Numbered from the stretch's first letter, positions 31,501-41,350 are shown. The stretch is DNA of 64,000 nucleotides from Cynocephalus volans (GCF_027409185.1 NC_084461.1:190422501-190486500), one strand, 5' to 3'. A program made the numbers and translations. Notes: generated from the letters alone by a model not told the origin.

Positions 31501-31683
31501 AAGAGTTGGCAAATATTTTCTGTAAGGGGACAAAGAATAAATATTTTTGGCTTTGTGGCTATATAGCCTCTTTGCAACTACTCAAATCTGCAGTTGTAGA
31601 GCAAAAACAGTCATAAACAATACGGTACCAAAACAGGTGACATGCCCGATTTGGCCTGTGGGTTGCAGTTGGCTCTCCTGTGG
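31501..31683. mobile_element. hAT-type relic, same family as 16833-17064
   Basis: Begins 'agagttggcaaatattttct' and carries 'gcaactactcaaatctgcag' and 'gatttggcctgtgggttgca'. It is an internally deleted copy inserted into the L1. Confidence 0.7.
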
Positions 31684-32189
31684 TCTATAGTTTTCTTTTC
31701 AAGTACTGTCTTTGGCTTTGGAATCAGGGTAGAACTAGCTTCACAGAATGAGTGGGAAAATGTTCTCTTCTCTATTTTCTGAAAGAGTTTGTAAAGGATT
31801 AACAGTATTTCTTCTTTAAGTATTTGATGGAATTCACCAGTGAAGACATCTAGCCCTGGGCTTTACTTTGAGGGAAGATTTTAAGTTTCTAATTCAATTT
31901 CTTTACTTGTTATAGGTCTATTCAAATTTTTTTTCTTCTTGAGTCATTTCAATATGCTATATGATTTGCAAATGTTCCCAGGAATTTGTCCATTTCATTT
32001 AAGTTGTCACATTTTGGCAGAAAGTTATCCATAATATTCCCTTATAAGTCTCAATTTCTGTAAATCTGATTTGGGTAATTTGTGTTTTCTCTCTTATTTT
32101 CTTTGTCGGTCTAGCCATAAATTCCTTCCTATCAATGTAAAATGTTCCTCTTTGCTCTAGTAATATTCCCTGTCTCTCTCCTCTCTCTC

Positions 32190-32810
32190 TCTCTTTTTTT
32201 TTTTTTTTTTAACCTGTTCTGCTTTTATTTATCTATTATTACAGTTTTATTTATTTTTTTCATTGTACATGTTTATGGAGTACAGTTTGTGGTTACAATA
32301 CATGCATATATTATATAATGATCCAATTGGAATAGTTAGCATTTATCATTTCTTTGTGGTTATAACATTCAAGATCCTCTTTTCCGGCTATCTTGAAATA
32401 TACAATACAATATCATCAGTTATTTTCACCCTAGAGCACGAGAACTTATTCTTCCTATCTAACTGTAAATTTGTAACTGTACCAGTATACCAACCTTTCC
32501 CCGTTCCTCTCTCCCTCCTTTTCCCTGCCTCTGAAAACCACTATTCTCTATTTCTTTTTGTTTTTCCTTCTCTTTTTAAATTTATTTTTAATTGACCCAT
32601 GATAACCATATATATTTATGGAATACAATATTATATTTGGGTACACTCATACTATGTGCAATGACCATGTCAGGGTGCTTAGTATATCCATCACCTCAAA
32701 CATTTGTCACCTCTTCTTATTGGGAACATTCACCATCATCTTGACTAGCTATTCAAAGGTACACAGTACTTTGTTGTTGACTGTAGTCTCCCTATATTGC
32801 TATATATTTC
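32190..32810 (-). mobile_element. Two nested L1 3' ends inside the older L1
   Basis: Two antisense L1 3'UTR segments follow one another (about 32227-32560 and 32585-32800). Each carries the 'catgtttatggagtacagt' / 'atttatggaatacaata' type wording and 'tccatcacctcaaacatttg'. The host L1 stops at about 32185 ('ctagtaatattccctgtc') and resumes at about 32811 ('cttgtcttaaagtcaatttt'). Confidence 0.8.
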
Positions 32811-33061
32811 TTGTCTTAAAGTCAATTTTATCTGACAGCAATATAGCCACTCCAGCTCTCTTATTAGTTACTGTTTGCATGGATTCCAATTTTTTACTTT
32901 CAACCTATTTGTGCCTTTGAGTCTAATGTGTGTCTTTTGAGGACAGTATATAGTTGGGTCTCACTTTTTATCCAGTCTGATGATCCCTACCTTTTGATTG
33001 AAGTGTTTTTCCATTTATATTAATTATTCACATATAATTCTTCATATGGGTGTTCCTAATT

Positions 33062-33154
33062 TTTGTTTTTGGTGGCTGGCCAGTACGGGGATCTAAATCC
33101 TTGACCATGGTGTTCTAACACCATGCTCTAACCAACTGAGCTAACCGGCCACCC
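33062..33154 (-). mobile_element. CYN-type tRNA-Ile SINE, monomer
   Basis: The minus strand has the complete tRNA-Ile-like unit ('aaccaactgagctaaccggc' on the plus strand marks its head), the linker 'gtggctggccagtacgggga' and a T-rich tail. Confidence 0.88.
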
Positions 33155-33548
33155 CCATATGGTGGTTTGCACATCCTCCATCTTGTTACTGTTTCTCATT
33201 TGTCTCACGTCTTTTTTTGTTCCTGTGTTACTCTACTGCCTTTAACTATGTTTCATAAATATTTCTTAGTGCATTTTTTTATTCCTCTGTTGATTTTTAA
33301 CATTTTAAACAATTTTTTTTTAGTGGTTGATCTAGGGATTATAATATACATCTTAATTTATCATAATCTACTTCAGAAGAACACTCACTTAATTTTAGTA
33401 ATATATAAAAACTTTAGTCCAGTGTTTCCTTTTCCTCCCTCCCTTTTTGTGCCATTCTTGTTATATATATATTACATTGATATATTTATAAACCTAACAG
33501 TATATTGCTATAAATATTGCTTTATACAATCTTCTATACACGTGTTCA

Positions 33549-33580
33549 TGTGTGTGTGTGTATATATATATATATGTATA
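33549..33580. repeat. (TG)n(TA)n microsatellite
   Basis: TG dinucleotides run into TA dinucleotides. It directly precedes the poly-T of the adjoining SINE and may be part of its target. Confidence 0.85.
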
Positions 33581-33673
33581 TTTTTTTTGGCAGCTGTACA
33601 GTACAGGGGTCCGAACCCTTGATGTTGGTGTTGTAACATCACATTTCAACCAACTGAGCTAACTGGCCAGCCC
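33577..33673 (-). mobile_element. CYN-type tRNA-Ile SINE, monomer
   Basis: Poly-T at left, then 'ggcagctgtacagtacaggg', 'gtccgaacccttgatgttgg' and head 'caactgagctaactggccag'. It is complete but diverged. Confidence 0.87.
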
Positions 33674-34912
33674 ATAATCTTATATACTTTTAATAATTAT
33701 AAATATTGCTTTATATGATCTTATATTATATAACAATATAATGCTATAAATATTGTTTCATACAATTTTCAATTTAACAAATGAGAAAAATATGTTAATA
33801 TTTTCTACTGGATGAGTCATTTTTATCATACCTTCTTTTAATTCTTTAAACATGATTTCTTTAGTTCTTTGAACATATTTATAATAGCTGCTTTGAAGAC
33901 TTTGTTAAAGCCAACATCTGGGAACATGCAGATAGTTTCTATTCACTGCTGTTTCCCCCTATGTTTATACTTTCTTGTTTCTATACACATCTCACAATTT
34001 TTTGTTGAATATTGGAAATTTTAAAATTGTAGCAACTCTGTAGTCTGATTTTTTTCTTCCTAATGATTATCATCTTTGTTTTTTGTTTGTATATTTAGTA
34101 AGTAACGTTCTGGACTAAATCTGTCAAATTGGTCTCCCCCACAATGTACAGCTACTGATAGCTCTGCTCAGTTTTTCTTTCTTATTTTTTTTTTTAAATC
34201 TGGCTTCTTAAGGGTTGTTCCTCTATCTACACAGCTTAATATTTAGCCAAAAATTGGTCAGAGGTTGTGCTCTAACACTTTGAGCCAGTAAGACTTCCAT
34301 TTTGGCAAGTGCAGTCAATGTTCAGGTCATTTTCAACTCTGCCCTGACTTGTAGTTTCTGTTGAACTTTCTTACATCTCCTCTGCATGCCTACACAGGCT
34401 CCAATGGCCAGGGGTGTGACAGTGGCTTGAACCTCCTGTGATCTTTACTATACATGTGCACAACCTCTGGGTAACCAGGATATGTAAAGCTTATCAAGCC
34501 CCATATGGCTGTCTCATTTCCCAGAACCCCAAGCTGTCAGCCTATTGTTTGCCCCAAATAGGACTGCAACCCTGGACTACTGCAGCTGTGGTCTTCCCTG
34601 TTTTCTTACCACCAAGAATGCCACGTTAGCCAACAGTGCTCCAAATCATGTGAGCCCAAGAAGGCAGTGACAGTGAAGCCATTGGTATTCACGGACTGCC
34701 CACCCTGGTTGAACTATCATGCCAACAGAACTAAGGGCTAGGGAATTCGGAGAAGCCCCAGGTAAGTACAGTACTAACTCAAATTTCAGCAGTTTTCATG
34801 AATAAATGCTCTCAGTTTGTTGTATGCCTTTGATCGATTTTCAGAGTGCTGAAATAGCACTAGACAGTTTTGTCAAGCTCTACAGCTGCTTTTTTTAAAC
34901 TGTGGTAAAGTA

Positions 34913-35099
34913 GGGGCCAGCCCGTGGCTCACTCGGGAGAGTGTGGTGCCGATAACACCAAGGCCATGGGTTCGGATCCCATATAGGGATGGCTGGTTAG
35001 CTCACTGGATGAATGTGGTACTGACAACACCAAGTCAAGGGTTAAGATCCTCTTACCAGTCATCTTTTAAAAATAAAAATAAATAAATAAATAAATAAT
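34913..35099 (+). mobile_element. Dimeric CYN-type SINE, young copy
   Basis: Full dimer from 'ggggccagcccgtggctcac' to 'ccagtcatcttttaaaaata', with an AAAT-repeat tail. A 16-bp perfect duplication, aaactgtggtaaagta, lies at 34897-34912 and 35100-35115. Confidence 0.93.
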
Positions 35100-35105
35100 A
35101 AACTG

Positions 35106-35460
35106 TGGTAAAGTAAAAACAAAGTTTACCATTTTAACGGTACAGTTCAGTGGCTTTAACACTGTTGCATTAGCATTTATGTGCAACCATCACCACTATC
35201 CATTTCTGGAACTTTTTCATCATCCCAAACTGAAACTCTGTACCTGTTAAACAATAATTCCTCATTTCCCTTTCCCCACAGCCCCTGGTAACCACTGTTC
35301 TACTTTTGTGTCTGGTTTGTTTCACTCAGCATAATGTCTTCAAGGTTCATCTATGTTGTAGCATGTTTCAGACTTTCATTCCTTCTTACAGTGAATGATA
35401 TTCCATTGTATACGTATACCGTATGTTGTTTATCCATTCATCCACCAATGGAGTATAATT
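35106..35460 (-). mobile_element. Antisense L1 3' end
   Basis: Text such as 'cattttaacggtacagttca', 'tgcaaccatcaccactatcc', 'cctggtaaccactgttctac' and 'tttatccattcatccaccaa' is reverse-complement L1 3' region. It was the insertion target of the SINE at its left edge. Confidence 0.85.
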
Positions 35461-35467
35461 GCTTTTG

Positions 35468-35561
35468 TTTGTTTGGGTGGCTGGCTGGTATGGGGATCTG
35501 AACCCTTGACATTGGTGTTATCAGCACCATGTTCTAAACAAATGAGCTAAAAGTCCAGCTC
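35468..35561 (-). mobile_element. CYN-type tRNA-Ile SINE, monomer
   Basis: Antisense monomer with 'gtggctggctggtatgggga', 'gaacccttgacattggtgtt' and the head 'aatgagctaaaagtccagc'. The imperfect flanking pair tataattgctttt / tatagttgctttt is a decayed duplication. Confidence 0.87.
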
Positions 35562-36423
35562 TATAGTTGCTTTTTGAGAAGAGGATTTGTCTAGCCCTTG
35601 ACTCCGTCATTTTCGATTCAATCTCTACAAGTGTAAATTTACAGTTACTATATTATTGTATTAATGACTATTTCCCATGTTAGACTACAAGCTCCTCGAG
35701 GGGAGGAATGAAGTTTCTTTTATCGGTCTCTCTACCCCAGCACCCAGGAGAAGGCACTTGGTAAATAATTGTTGAATATATGAATGTTTAAGGTATGGAA
35801 CGAGAGAACTTCCTTAGAACGTTTTTAAGTAGGAAGAGTCAAGGCCAGATGTGTTCTAGAAAAAAAATTGTCACGGTTTACTAAGCACTTACTATATTGC
35901 TCGGCTCCTTGCCAATCTCTTCATCACCTCCCCTCATTTAATCCTCACAAGAAACTTTGTCTTGAATATGTTCAAAGAAATCACACTTTAAGGACAGGGA
36001 TGAGAGTTAAATTCTCAAGTTAGTACAAAAGGCAAATATTAATCAAAATTATTTAATTTAAACACACTTGAGCGAGATGCCTTCTGTTGCATTCCAGCTG
36101 TTGGATGGAATAGTGGGAGACTTATAAACTACCCTCTTACCCCCATCACCTATGACGTAAAGTAATTTACCTATGATGTGACTCTACTTGACTGGTATCA
36201 TCTCCATCTTAGGGATGAGGAAGTGGACAGGCGGAGAGGCAGAATAGAGGCAGGAACACCGAAGAGGACGCCCTGTGGTCCTTGCAGGAGCTAGAGAGCA
36301 GGGTCTTGTAGGTGTGTCAGGATCGCAGTGGGGTTACTGATTCCTCAGAGAGCCAAAGGAGAGCGGGATAGATCCCATCCCACGTGTACCGCCTTTCCAA
36401 CCCTTCCCCACCTGGTGACTCAC

Positions 36424-36500
36424 CCGCTCTGAGGGTTCCGAGTTTCTTTACCAGCAGTTACCTCTGCTGTCTCTGCGTTGCTAGGTTACCTGCCAACATC
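36424..36500 (-). other. DRC10: Predicted DRC10 noncoding first exon
   Basis: A consensus donor GTGAGT lies at 36423-36418 on the minus strand after 'cctcagagcgg', next to an RFX X-box and the TPCN1 CpG island. A noncoding exon here would splice to the acceptor above 18272. The 5' edge is a guess. Confidence 0.45.
36477..36489 (-). promoter_or_regulatory. RFX X-box
   Basis: The minus strand reads GTAACC-T-AGCAAC, a perfect fit to the RFX X-box pattern GTNRCC N(0-3) RGYAAC. RFX factors drive ciliary genes through such sites near promoters, and DRC10 is a motile-cilium gene. Position and function support each other, but binding is not shown. Confidence 0.7.
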
Positions 36501-36579
36501 AGGAGGCGGGACTCGACATCTGACTGACTTTCCTTTTCACCATTCAATTCCTTGTTCCGCTCAGTCAGCCCACCTCCTG

Positions 36580-37460
36580 AGTTCTGACCAATTAGGAGCA
36601 CCGTCTCTCTGCCCTTTCACCAATTGAAAGACCCGGGACGCCCTCTGGGTTGGGCTGGACAAGTAAGGCGGGGAGGATGGGAGTGGGAACAGGGCGGAGC
36701 TTCCTCGTCCCGCCCCTTCTCAAGGAGGCGGGCAGGGAGTACTGCATCGGCCGCGGGTGAGAACTGGGGAAGGATGTGAAGCTTTACCAATCAGAGCTCA
36801 CCATGGCAGCCCAGATAGCCAATAGGCCGTGGAGAAGGGGAATTGGGGCGGGGCCACCGGGTTGAGGGGACAGTGGGCGGTGGATAGGAGAGCTGGCGCA
36901 GCTGCCGTGGTGGCAGCGGCTGAAGTAGCGGTGTCTGAGACGGCTGTAACAGCTCTGGGCTCGGGGCTTTGGTGGCGGCGCCGCCGGCGGGCTGGGCTGC
37001 ACGGTGCGGACCCCGGCGCGCGGTCCGGGTTGCTGGGGCGGCGCGTGTAAGAATTTGAAGAGTGCGAGGGCTTGGCCCGAGGGAGAGGGCAGGGGTCAGG
37101 GGTCAGAGGGCGTGGAGTAAGGGTTTGCGGCTGGGCGGGTTGCGGGTGTGGGAGGTGGGCAGGGCGGGGCCAGAGGGGCTGCGGAGAAGGCACCGCCGAG
37201 CTTCTCTCGGTCCAGTCCAGGCCTGGGCTTTGCACCTCTCTCTTCTCCCCCGGTTTCCTCGGGCGACCCCCAAGTGGGGGCCCAGACCCGGACTGGGAGC
37301 ACGTGGAGCTCGAGCCCGCACTCCTGCTTCTTGCTTCTCCTTTCACCCGCTCATCTCCCCGGCGCCCTTCGGTGATCCCGCAGGAGACTCGTACCCGGGT
37401 CAGGCTGCCCCAGTGGACAGCGGGTTGGCAGTTGGCTCTTTTCCCCGGGACCTTTCCGCA
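36580..37460. promoter_or_regulatory. CpG-island promoter, TPCN1 and DRC10
   Basis: GC- and CpG-rich segment without a TATA box. CCAAT-type boxes appear near 36586 (gaccaattag), 36786 (accaatcaga) and 36815 (agccaatagg), with several GC boxes (gggcggggcc). Long open frames on both strands here come from GC-rich composition only. Confidence 0.75.
36870..37046 (+). other. TPCN1: Predicted TPCN1 noncoding first exon
   Basis: CpG-island segment with a GCGGCTGAAG / GAGACGGCTGTAACAG type leader and a GTAAGA donor at 37047. It would splice to the acceptor at 39659-39660. The left edge is approximate. Confidence 0.45.
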
Positions 37461-37659
37461 GGAGTGATCTGGGTCCCTTGTACAGAGAGCCAAAGCCCGC
37501 CGAAGGAGCACAGGGCTAGGACTTGGGAGTCCTGGGTTCTCAGTCTGCACTGTGTGACCTTGGACAAGTTCCTTCCCCTCTCTGGGCCTCATTTTTCTCT
37601 CTCTGTAAAATGATGGGTTTAAATTCAAATTGGGGAACTGATTTTGGGAGTGGGTATAG

Positions 37660-37800
37660 GATAATGGTAAGTGGGGTGGGTCACGGAATTCAGAATGCCT
37701 GAGTTGAAATCTGGGCTATACCGCTTCCCTGTTTACTTGTAAGAGGCAAGTTAACTACTGTAAGCCTTGGTTTCCTCATCTGTAACATGGGAATATTAGC
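37660..37800 (+). repeat. MIR SINE relic
   Basis: Sense MIR part: 'gcctgagttgaaatctgggc', 'ggtttcctcatctgtaacat'. A second MIR-like piece lies just upstream at 37520-37625. Confidence 0.65.
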
Positions 37801-37806
37801 TAAGAT

Positions 37807-38014
37807 AGGATTTCTCAACAACAGCATTATTGACATTTTGAGCCGTATAATAATTTTGGAGTCGTCTCCCCTGTGCATTGTAGAATGTTTAGTGGTATCC
37901 CTGGTCTCTACCAACTAGTGATCCATCCACTCCCAAGGTATGATCATCAAAAATGTCTCTAGACATCGCTAGTATCCCTTGGAGGGTAAAATCACCCCAG
38001 TCGAGAGCCACTGA
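37807..38014 (-). mobile_element. MER20 hAT-Charlie relic
   Basis: Antisense: 'gatttctcaacaacagcatt', 'gcattgtagaatgtttagtg', 'aaaaatgtctctagacatcg' and end 'tcgagagccactga'. Confidence 0.8.
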
Positions 38015-38149
38015 GCTGAGAGAATGCATGCAAGCAAGCAGTCATATACTAATGTTAAAACATAAAAACCACTAGCCATTATGACAATAACGATAAAATT
38101 AAGAAACTTCTTGATGAGTTGAGAGGATTAATAGATTCTCTTGCCTTCA

Positions 38150-38290
38150 AAATAAGTACAGGAGATGATTGTCAAAGATGAGTACTGGATACAAGGAAGT
38201 TACTTATATATTTTCTAGTTTTGACTATGTTTGAATATTTCCGTGGTAAAGAGTTAAACCAAAAAAAAAAAAAAAAAGCAAAACCTAAAA
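38150..38290 (+). mobile_element. L1 3' tail fragment
   Basis: Ends 'tttgactatgtttgaatatt' then 'ggtaaagagttaaacc' and a long A run, as in old L1 3' tails. Confidence 0.55.
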
Positions 38291-39204
38291 AAATAATTCT
38301 TAAGATAGCCTAATGGTAGCATCTCACCTGGGATTTCCTCTTCTGCCTCCCACTACTGAGTTTAAAAGTAAAATAAATCCTCAGATCTGGAGGAAACTTA
38401 AAAAAAAATCTTCTCACAGGAAGTTTGCTGGGCTGAAAGCTACAGGCTTAGCAGCAAGTAGCACAGTATTTACTTTTGCTGTCTTGTTTTAAAAAGATGT
38501 GCCATTCCCTATTGGTGCTGAGGGATCTGCTGGAAGTTTTTCTAATGAATCACGAAAAAAGTAAATTGCCATGTTGCCATTCAGTGGGTCAATTCGGAGG
38601 CAAAATTGACTCAGCCTGGAGGCCACAGCTTGAGGAAGGGACCTGCTGTTGTTTTCAAGTTCAAAGGTCTGCAGTCAGATCTGCTGAGTCCCTGCTTTTC
38701 TTTTGGTCCTTCTAAGCAGAAACAGGAATGTGTATAAATAGGAACTGTAACAGGCTAGTTCTGAGTGTTTTAAATTGAGAGTTAAGGATGAGCACTTTTG
38801 CTCTGTGATTCTGGACATCATTTTAAAAAATACTCTTGTTCCCTTCCCTTTCTTCCTCAAACACTTACATCTAGAACAATGCCCATATGAGAATGATATG
38901 TATTGTTTACCAGCAAAGTCCAGAATGATCTTGAGAGTATGTGTCTAACTACTCCTGAGAGGTTGCTTATAAACCTGACGTGAAAGACGTTTAAAAAAAG
39001 GATATGGACAAATATAGATTACTTGGCATGCTGACTCTTTACTGGTCATTGAAGCTAGGTGCTGTATGTCTTGGGGCTGTTTTGAAGTTTCAATCAACTT
39101 TTACTTATAGTTTGCTAGTAAAGTCCCTGGTACATAGTAAGTGCTCATTAAGTATTAATTACTGTTATTCTAATGGTTGTCTTTTTTTGTCTTAAAAGAA
39201 ATTT

Positions 39205-39297
39205 TTTTTTTTGGTCGCTAGCCAGTACAGGGATTGAACCCTGGACCTTGGTGTTATCAGCACCATACTCTAACCAACTGAACTAACCGGCCAGCCC
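39205..39297 (-). mobile_element. CYN-type tRNA-Ile SINE, monomer
   Basis: Poly-T, then 'ggtcgctagccagtacaggg', 'attgaaccctggaccttggt' and the head 'aactgaactaaccggccagc'. It is a complete monomer. Confidence 0.9.
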
Positions 39298-39477
39298 TGT
39301 CTTTAAATTCTTCATAAAACTCACACACAAATAAGAGTAAAGATGGGTGGAGGTGGAATATATTAGCCCTAATCTCACTCTCCAGACATAGTTACCCTTA
39401 ACTTTTCAATATTTGTTCTTGCAGATGCCGTTTATAATGCCTTTTAATGCCATTATACTATAATAACTCTTCTTTGT

Positions 39478-39625
39478 TTAAATTAAGATATAATTTACAT
39501 ACCATAAATTTTACCAATATAAAAAGTATAATTCAGTGGTTTTTAGTATATTTACCAGGTTGTGCAGTCATCACCACTGTCTATTTTCAGAACATATTCA
39601 TCAGTAGTGGTTATGTTTTTAATAA
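39478..39625 (-). mobile_element. Antisense L1 3' fragment
   Basis: Contains 'agatataatttacataccat', 'aattcagtggtttttagtat' and 'gtgcagtcatcaccactgtc'. It lies directly upstream of the TPCN1 leader exon acceptor. Confidence 0.8.
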
Positions 39626-39660
39626 TTGTCTTTCTTTTCTTTTTATCCCCCAAATCTTAG

Positions 39661-39782
39661 AAGATGCCTCTAATGGAGTTTCTGAGAAGCACCTCTGGGC
39701 CAGTGGCTTTGAAAGGGAGCTCCAACCAGAGACTATTTAAAGCCCTGGACATTGCATCCTGAGAGCTATAGGAGAGGAGAAC
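39661..39782 (+). other. TPCN1: TPCN1 5'UTR within first coding exon
   Basis: A pyrimidine-rich acceptor ending 'ccccaaatcttag' precedes 39661. The 122-base leader holds a complete upstream ORF (39664-39762), out of frame with the main start. Confidence 0.7.
39664..39762 (+). promoter_or_regulatory. Upstream ORF in TPCN1 leader
   Basis: An ATG three bases into the exon opens 32 codons (starts MPLMEFLRST, ends KALDIAS) closed by TGA, 20 bases before the TPCN1 ATG. A second in-frame ATG lies at codon 4. If translated it would limit TPCN1 initiation. Confidence 0.55.
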
Positions 39783-39894
39783 ATGGCTGTGAGCTTAGAC
39801 GACGATGTGCCCCTCATCTTGACCTTGGATGAGGGTGGCAGTGCCCCACTGGCTCCCTCCAACAGCCTGGGCCAAGAGGAGCTGCCTAGCAAAA
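39783..39894 (+). CDS. TPCN1: TPCN1 first coding exon (two-pore channel 1)
   Basis: First 37 codons plus one base of TPCN1, the two-pore cation channel of endosomes and lysosomes gated by PI(3,5)P2 and linked to NAADP calcium signalling (family knowledge). The peptide starts MAVSLDDDVPLILTLDEGGS and ends QEELPSK, closely matching the mammalian cytosolic N-terminus. The donor AAAA|GTAAGA lies at 39895, leaving phase 1. None of the two six-helix repeats is in the window; the next coding exon (human GGSYAIHDS region) is not found before 64000. Confidence 0.96.
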
Positions 39895-41184
39895 GTAAGA
39901 CAGTGGGGTGGACTGTGGGGACTGCAGCTATTTTGTTTCAGAGGGGGAGAGACAATGAGGGCTTTGGGGTCTGATAGAAGGGGCATGTACCCTCTCACCT
40001 GACCCCACATTTGAGGCCCAAGTTCTGACACAGAAACTATTCCTGGGAGACTGGGGGCATCTAGTTCATTATCCATTCTTCATAATGCTTCTAGTGGCTG
40101 GGCTCGCCCTCCTGGAGCACTCGCTTCCCTCAGCCACTTGCCTCCCTTGCACCTGAGGTCCCCAGGCTTTGTCTGTAGACGCTTGGCAGGGAACTCAGGC
40201 AAACCTACTTCTTGGCTAGCTTCCCTGCTCTATTCCTTGTTAAACAAAAGGAGCAGATCTCAACACCAGCCTCTGTGTGTCCCACTCTGAAACCATTGGC
40301 AGGAAAACAGAGCTGACTGCTTCTCTCATCTCCATCTCAGTCCCTGCGTTGCCCAAGATGGGGGAATGAGGCGAGCATTTGTTGTGATCCATTGATTTGA
40401 GGGTTTGGGGTTTTGCTTTGTCTTCCTCTGAACTGAAGCCTAGCACAAAGTGAACCCAAGAGAGGTGGTGAGATTTAAATTTTTTAAATTTTAAGTGTGT
40501 TTCTGGCTGAATGAGAGGCCTTAAAAACCTTCGTCGTCCTTGTCTCGAGGCCATTTGTTTTATTTACTTAGGCCTTGGGCTCAAGAGAGACTTAAAATAA
40601 CTGGTCTTTTCTGCAGTGTCCTAAGATGCCAGTACCAGAACTTTAAGGTCTCCTTAGCACATGGATGTTCCACCATCTACCAGTGCTCCTCAGCCAGAGC
40701 ATAGATGGACTGCTCTTCTCTCATGCACAAGCGGAGACACTTGGGACTAGGAAGAGAAGAGCCTGCCTCTCCTGTCTCCTTTGTCTATAGAAAACACAGT
40801 TGGGTTGCAGGGAGCTCAGCAACCTCCCCCGGGGAGTGATGAAGGAGAACTGTGTTCCTGGAGAGGAGAGTGCTGTGGGAGCCCTGGCTCCCTATAAACA
40901 GGCCTGTCTTTGCTTTGGCATGTCCACCCCAATCTACGGTGGCCAAGCTGGGTGGTCCAGGAGGATTAGAACAAACCAGATTTTCCCCTGAGTGCCACTA
41001 AGAGCTGAGAAAGCAGTAATTCTGATTTCAGGATCATCTGTTTTCTAAGATCCCTTTGCAAGGTAGGCAGCATTGTCCCTGTTTTACAGAGGAAGAGATG
41101 ATAGTGAGCAGAGATTTGAACCCAGGGTTCCTTCCCCTCTTCCTCCTCCTTTTTCTCCTTCTCCTACTCCTCCTTTCCCTTCTT

Positions 41185-41350
41185 TTATGAGCCCTTAATA
41201 AATGTGAGCACAGGCCGTTAGCACTTATATGCATTATCTTACCATATAATCTGAAGATATAGAGCTACTGTTATTATCTGTGTTTTATAGCGGAAAAGAG
41301 GGCGTCAGAGAGGTTGAATAACCTGTCCAGGGTCACACAGCTAGTAAGCA
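41185..41350 (-). repeat. MIR SINE relic
   Basis: Antisense MIR: 'aataaatgtgagcacaggcc', 'tagagctactgttattatct', 'gtccagggtcacacagctag'. A second short piece precedes it at 41030-41135. Confidence 0.7.

Larger units (their letters stand above)
29436..32185 (-). mobile_element. Antisense L1 body (ORF2 relic), part 1
   Basis: Reverse-complement L1 ORF2: 'tattccattgtgtggaaata', 'cacctgttgatggacattta', 'taatgaagtccaatttatca', 'gatatccagttggcactatt' and 'taatccatgaacatggagtg'. It is interrupted by a SINE fragment (29885-29948), a 37-bp tRNA-half insertion (30418-30454) and a hAT relic (31501-31683). It has many stops. Confidence 0.88.
32811..34440 (-). mobile_element. Antisense L1 body, part 2 (5' side)
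   Basis: Resumed L1 ORF2 with 'ctgacagcaatatagccact' and 'tgtgtcttttgaggacagta'. Farther right, from about 33680, it has L1/HAL1-like wording ('gttcttactttgaag'-like text, 'cacaatttttttgttgaatat'). It is interrupted by SINEs at 33062-33154 and 33577-33673. The right boundary is approximate. Confidence 0.7.
18273..36423 (-). other. DRC10: DRC10 intron 1 (predicted), transposon-rich
   Basis: About 18 kb between the predicted noncoding first exon and the ATG exon. It contains sense L1 pieces (19020-19325, 22780-23185, 25075-25965), SINEs, MIRs, MER20 and MaLR elements. An antisense L1 landscape occupies 28960-34440. Stretches 18400-19000, 19560-21650, 26700-28150 and 35700-36400 show no gene and little that I can name. 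Confidence 0.65.
37047..39660 (+). other. TPCN1: TPCN1 intron 1 (predicted)
   Basis: Contains MIR pieces (37520-37625 and 37660-37800), a MER20 (37807-38014), a short L1 3' end with A-run (38150-38290), a CYN SINE (39205-39297) and an antisense L1 piece that comes within about 35 bases of the acceptor. Confidence 0.65.

Noticed and set aside
33167-33622. 151-codon hydrophobic frame
   Set aside because: Lies in antisense L1 sequence and runs into a SINE. Phe/Ile/Tyr-rich text of this kind is usual for A/T-rich LINE antisense.
34913-35561. Regularly spaced similar repeats as a CRISPR-like array
   Set aside because: The similar units are SINEs with A tails and target duplications, in mixed orientation and irregularly spaced, in a mammalian intron.
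36798-37628. 276-codon open frame on the minus strand over the TPCN1 CpG island
   Set aside because: Low-complexity Pro/Ser/Arg text from GC-rich sequence. It has no family resemblance and overlaps a promoter and a MIR piece.
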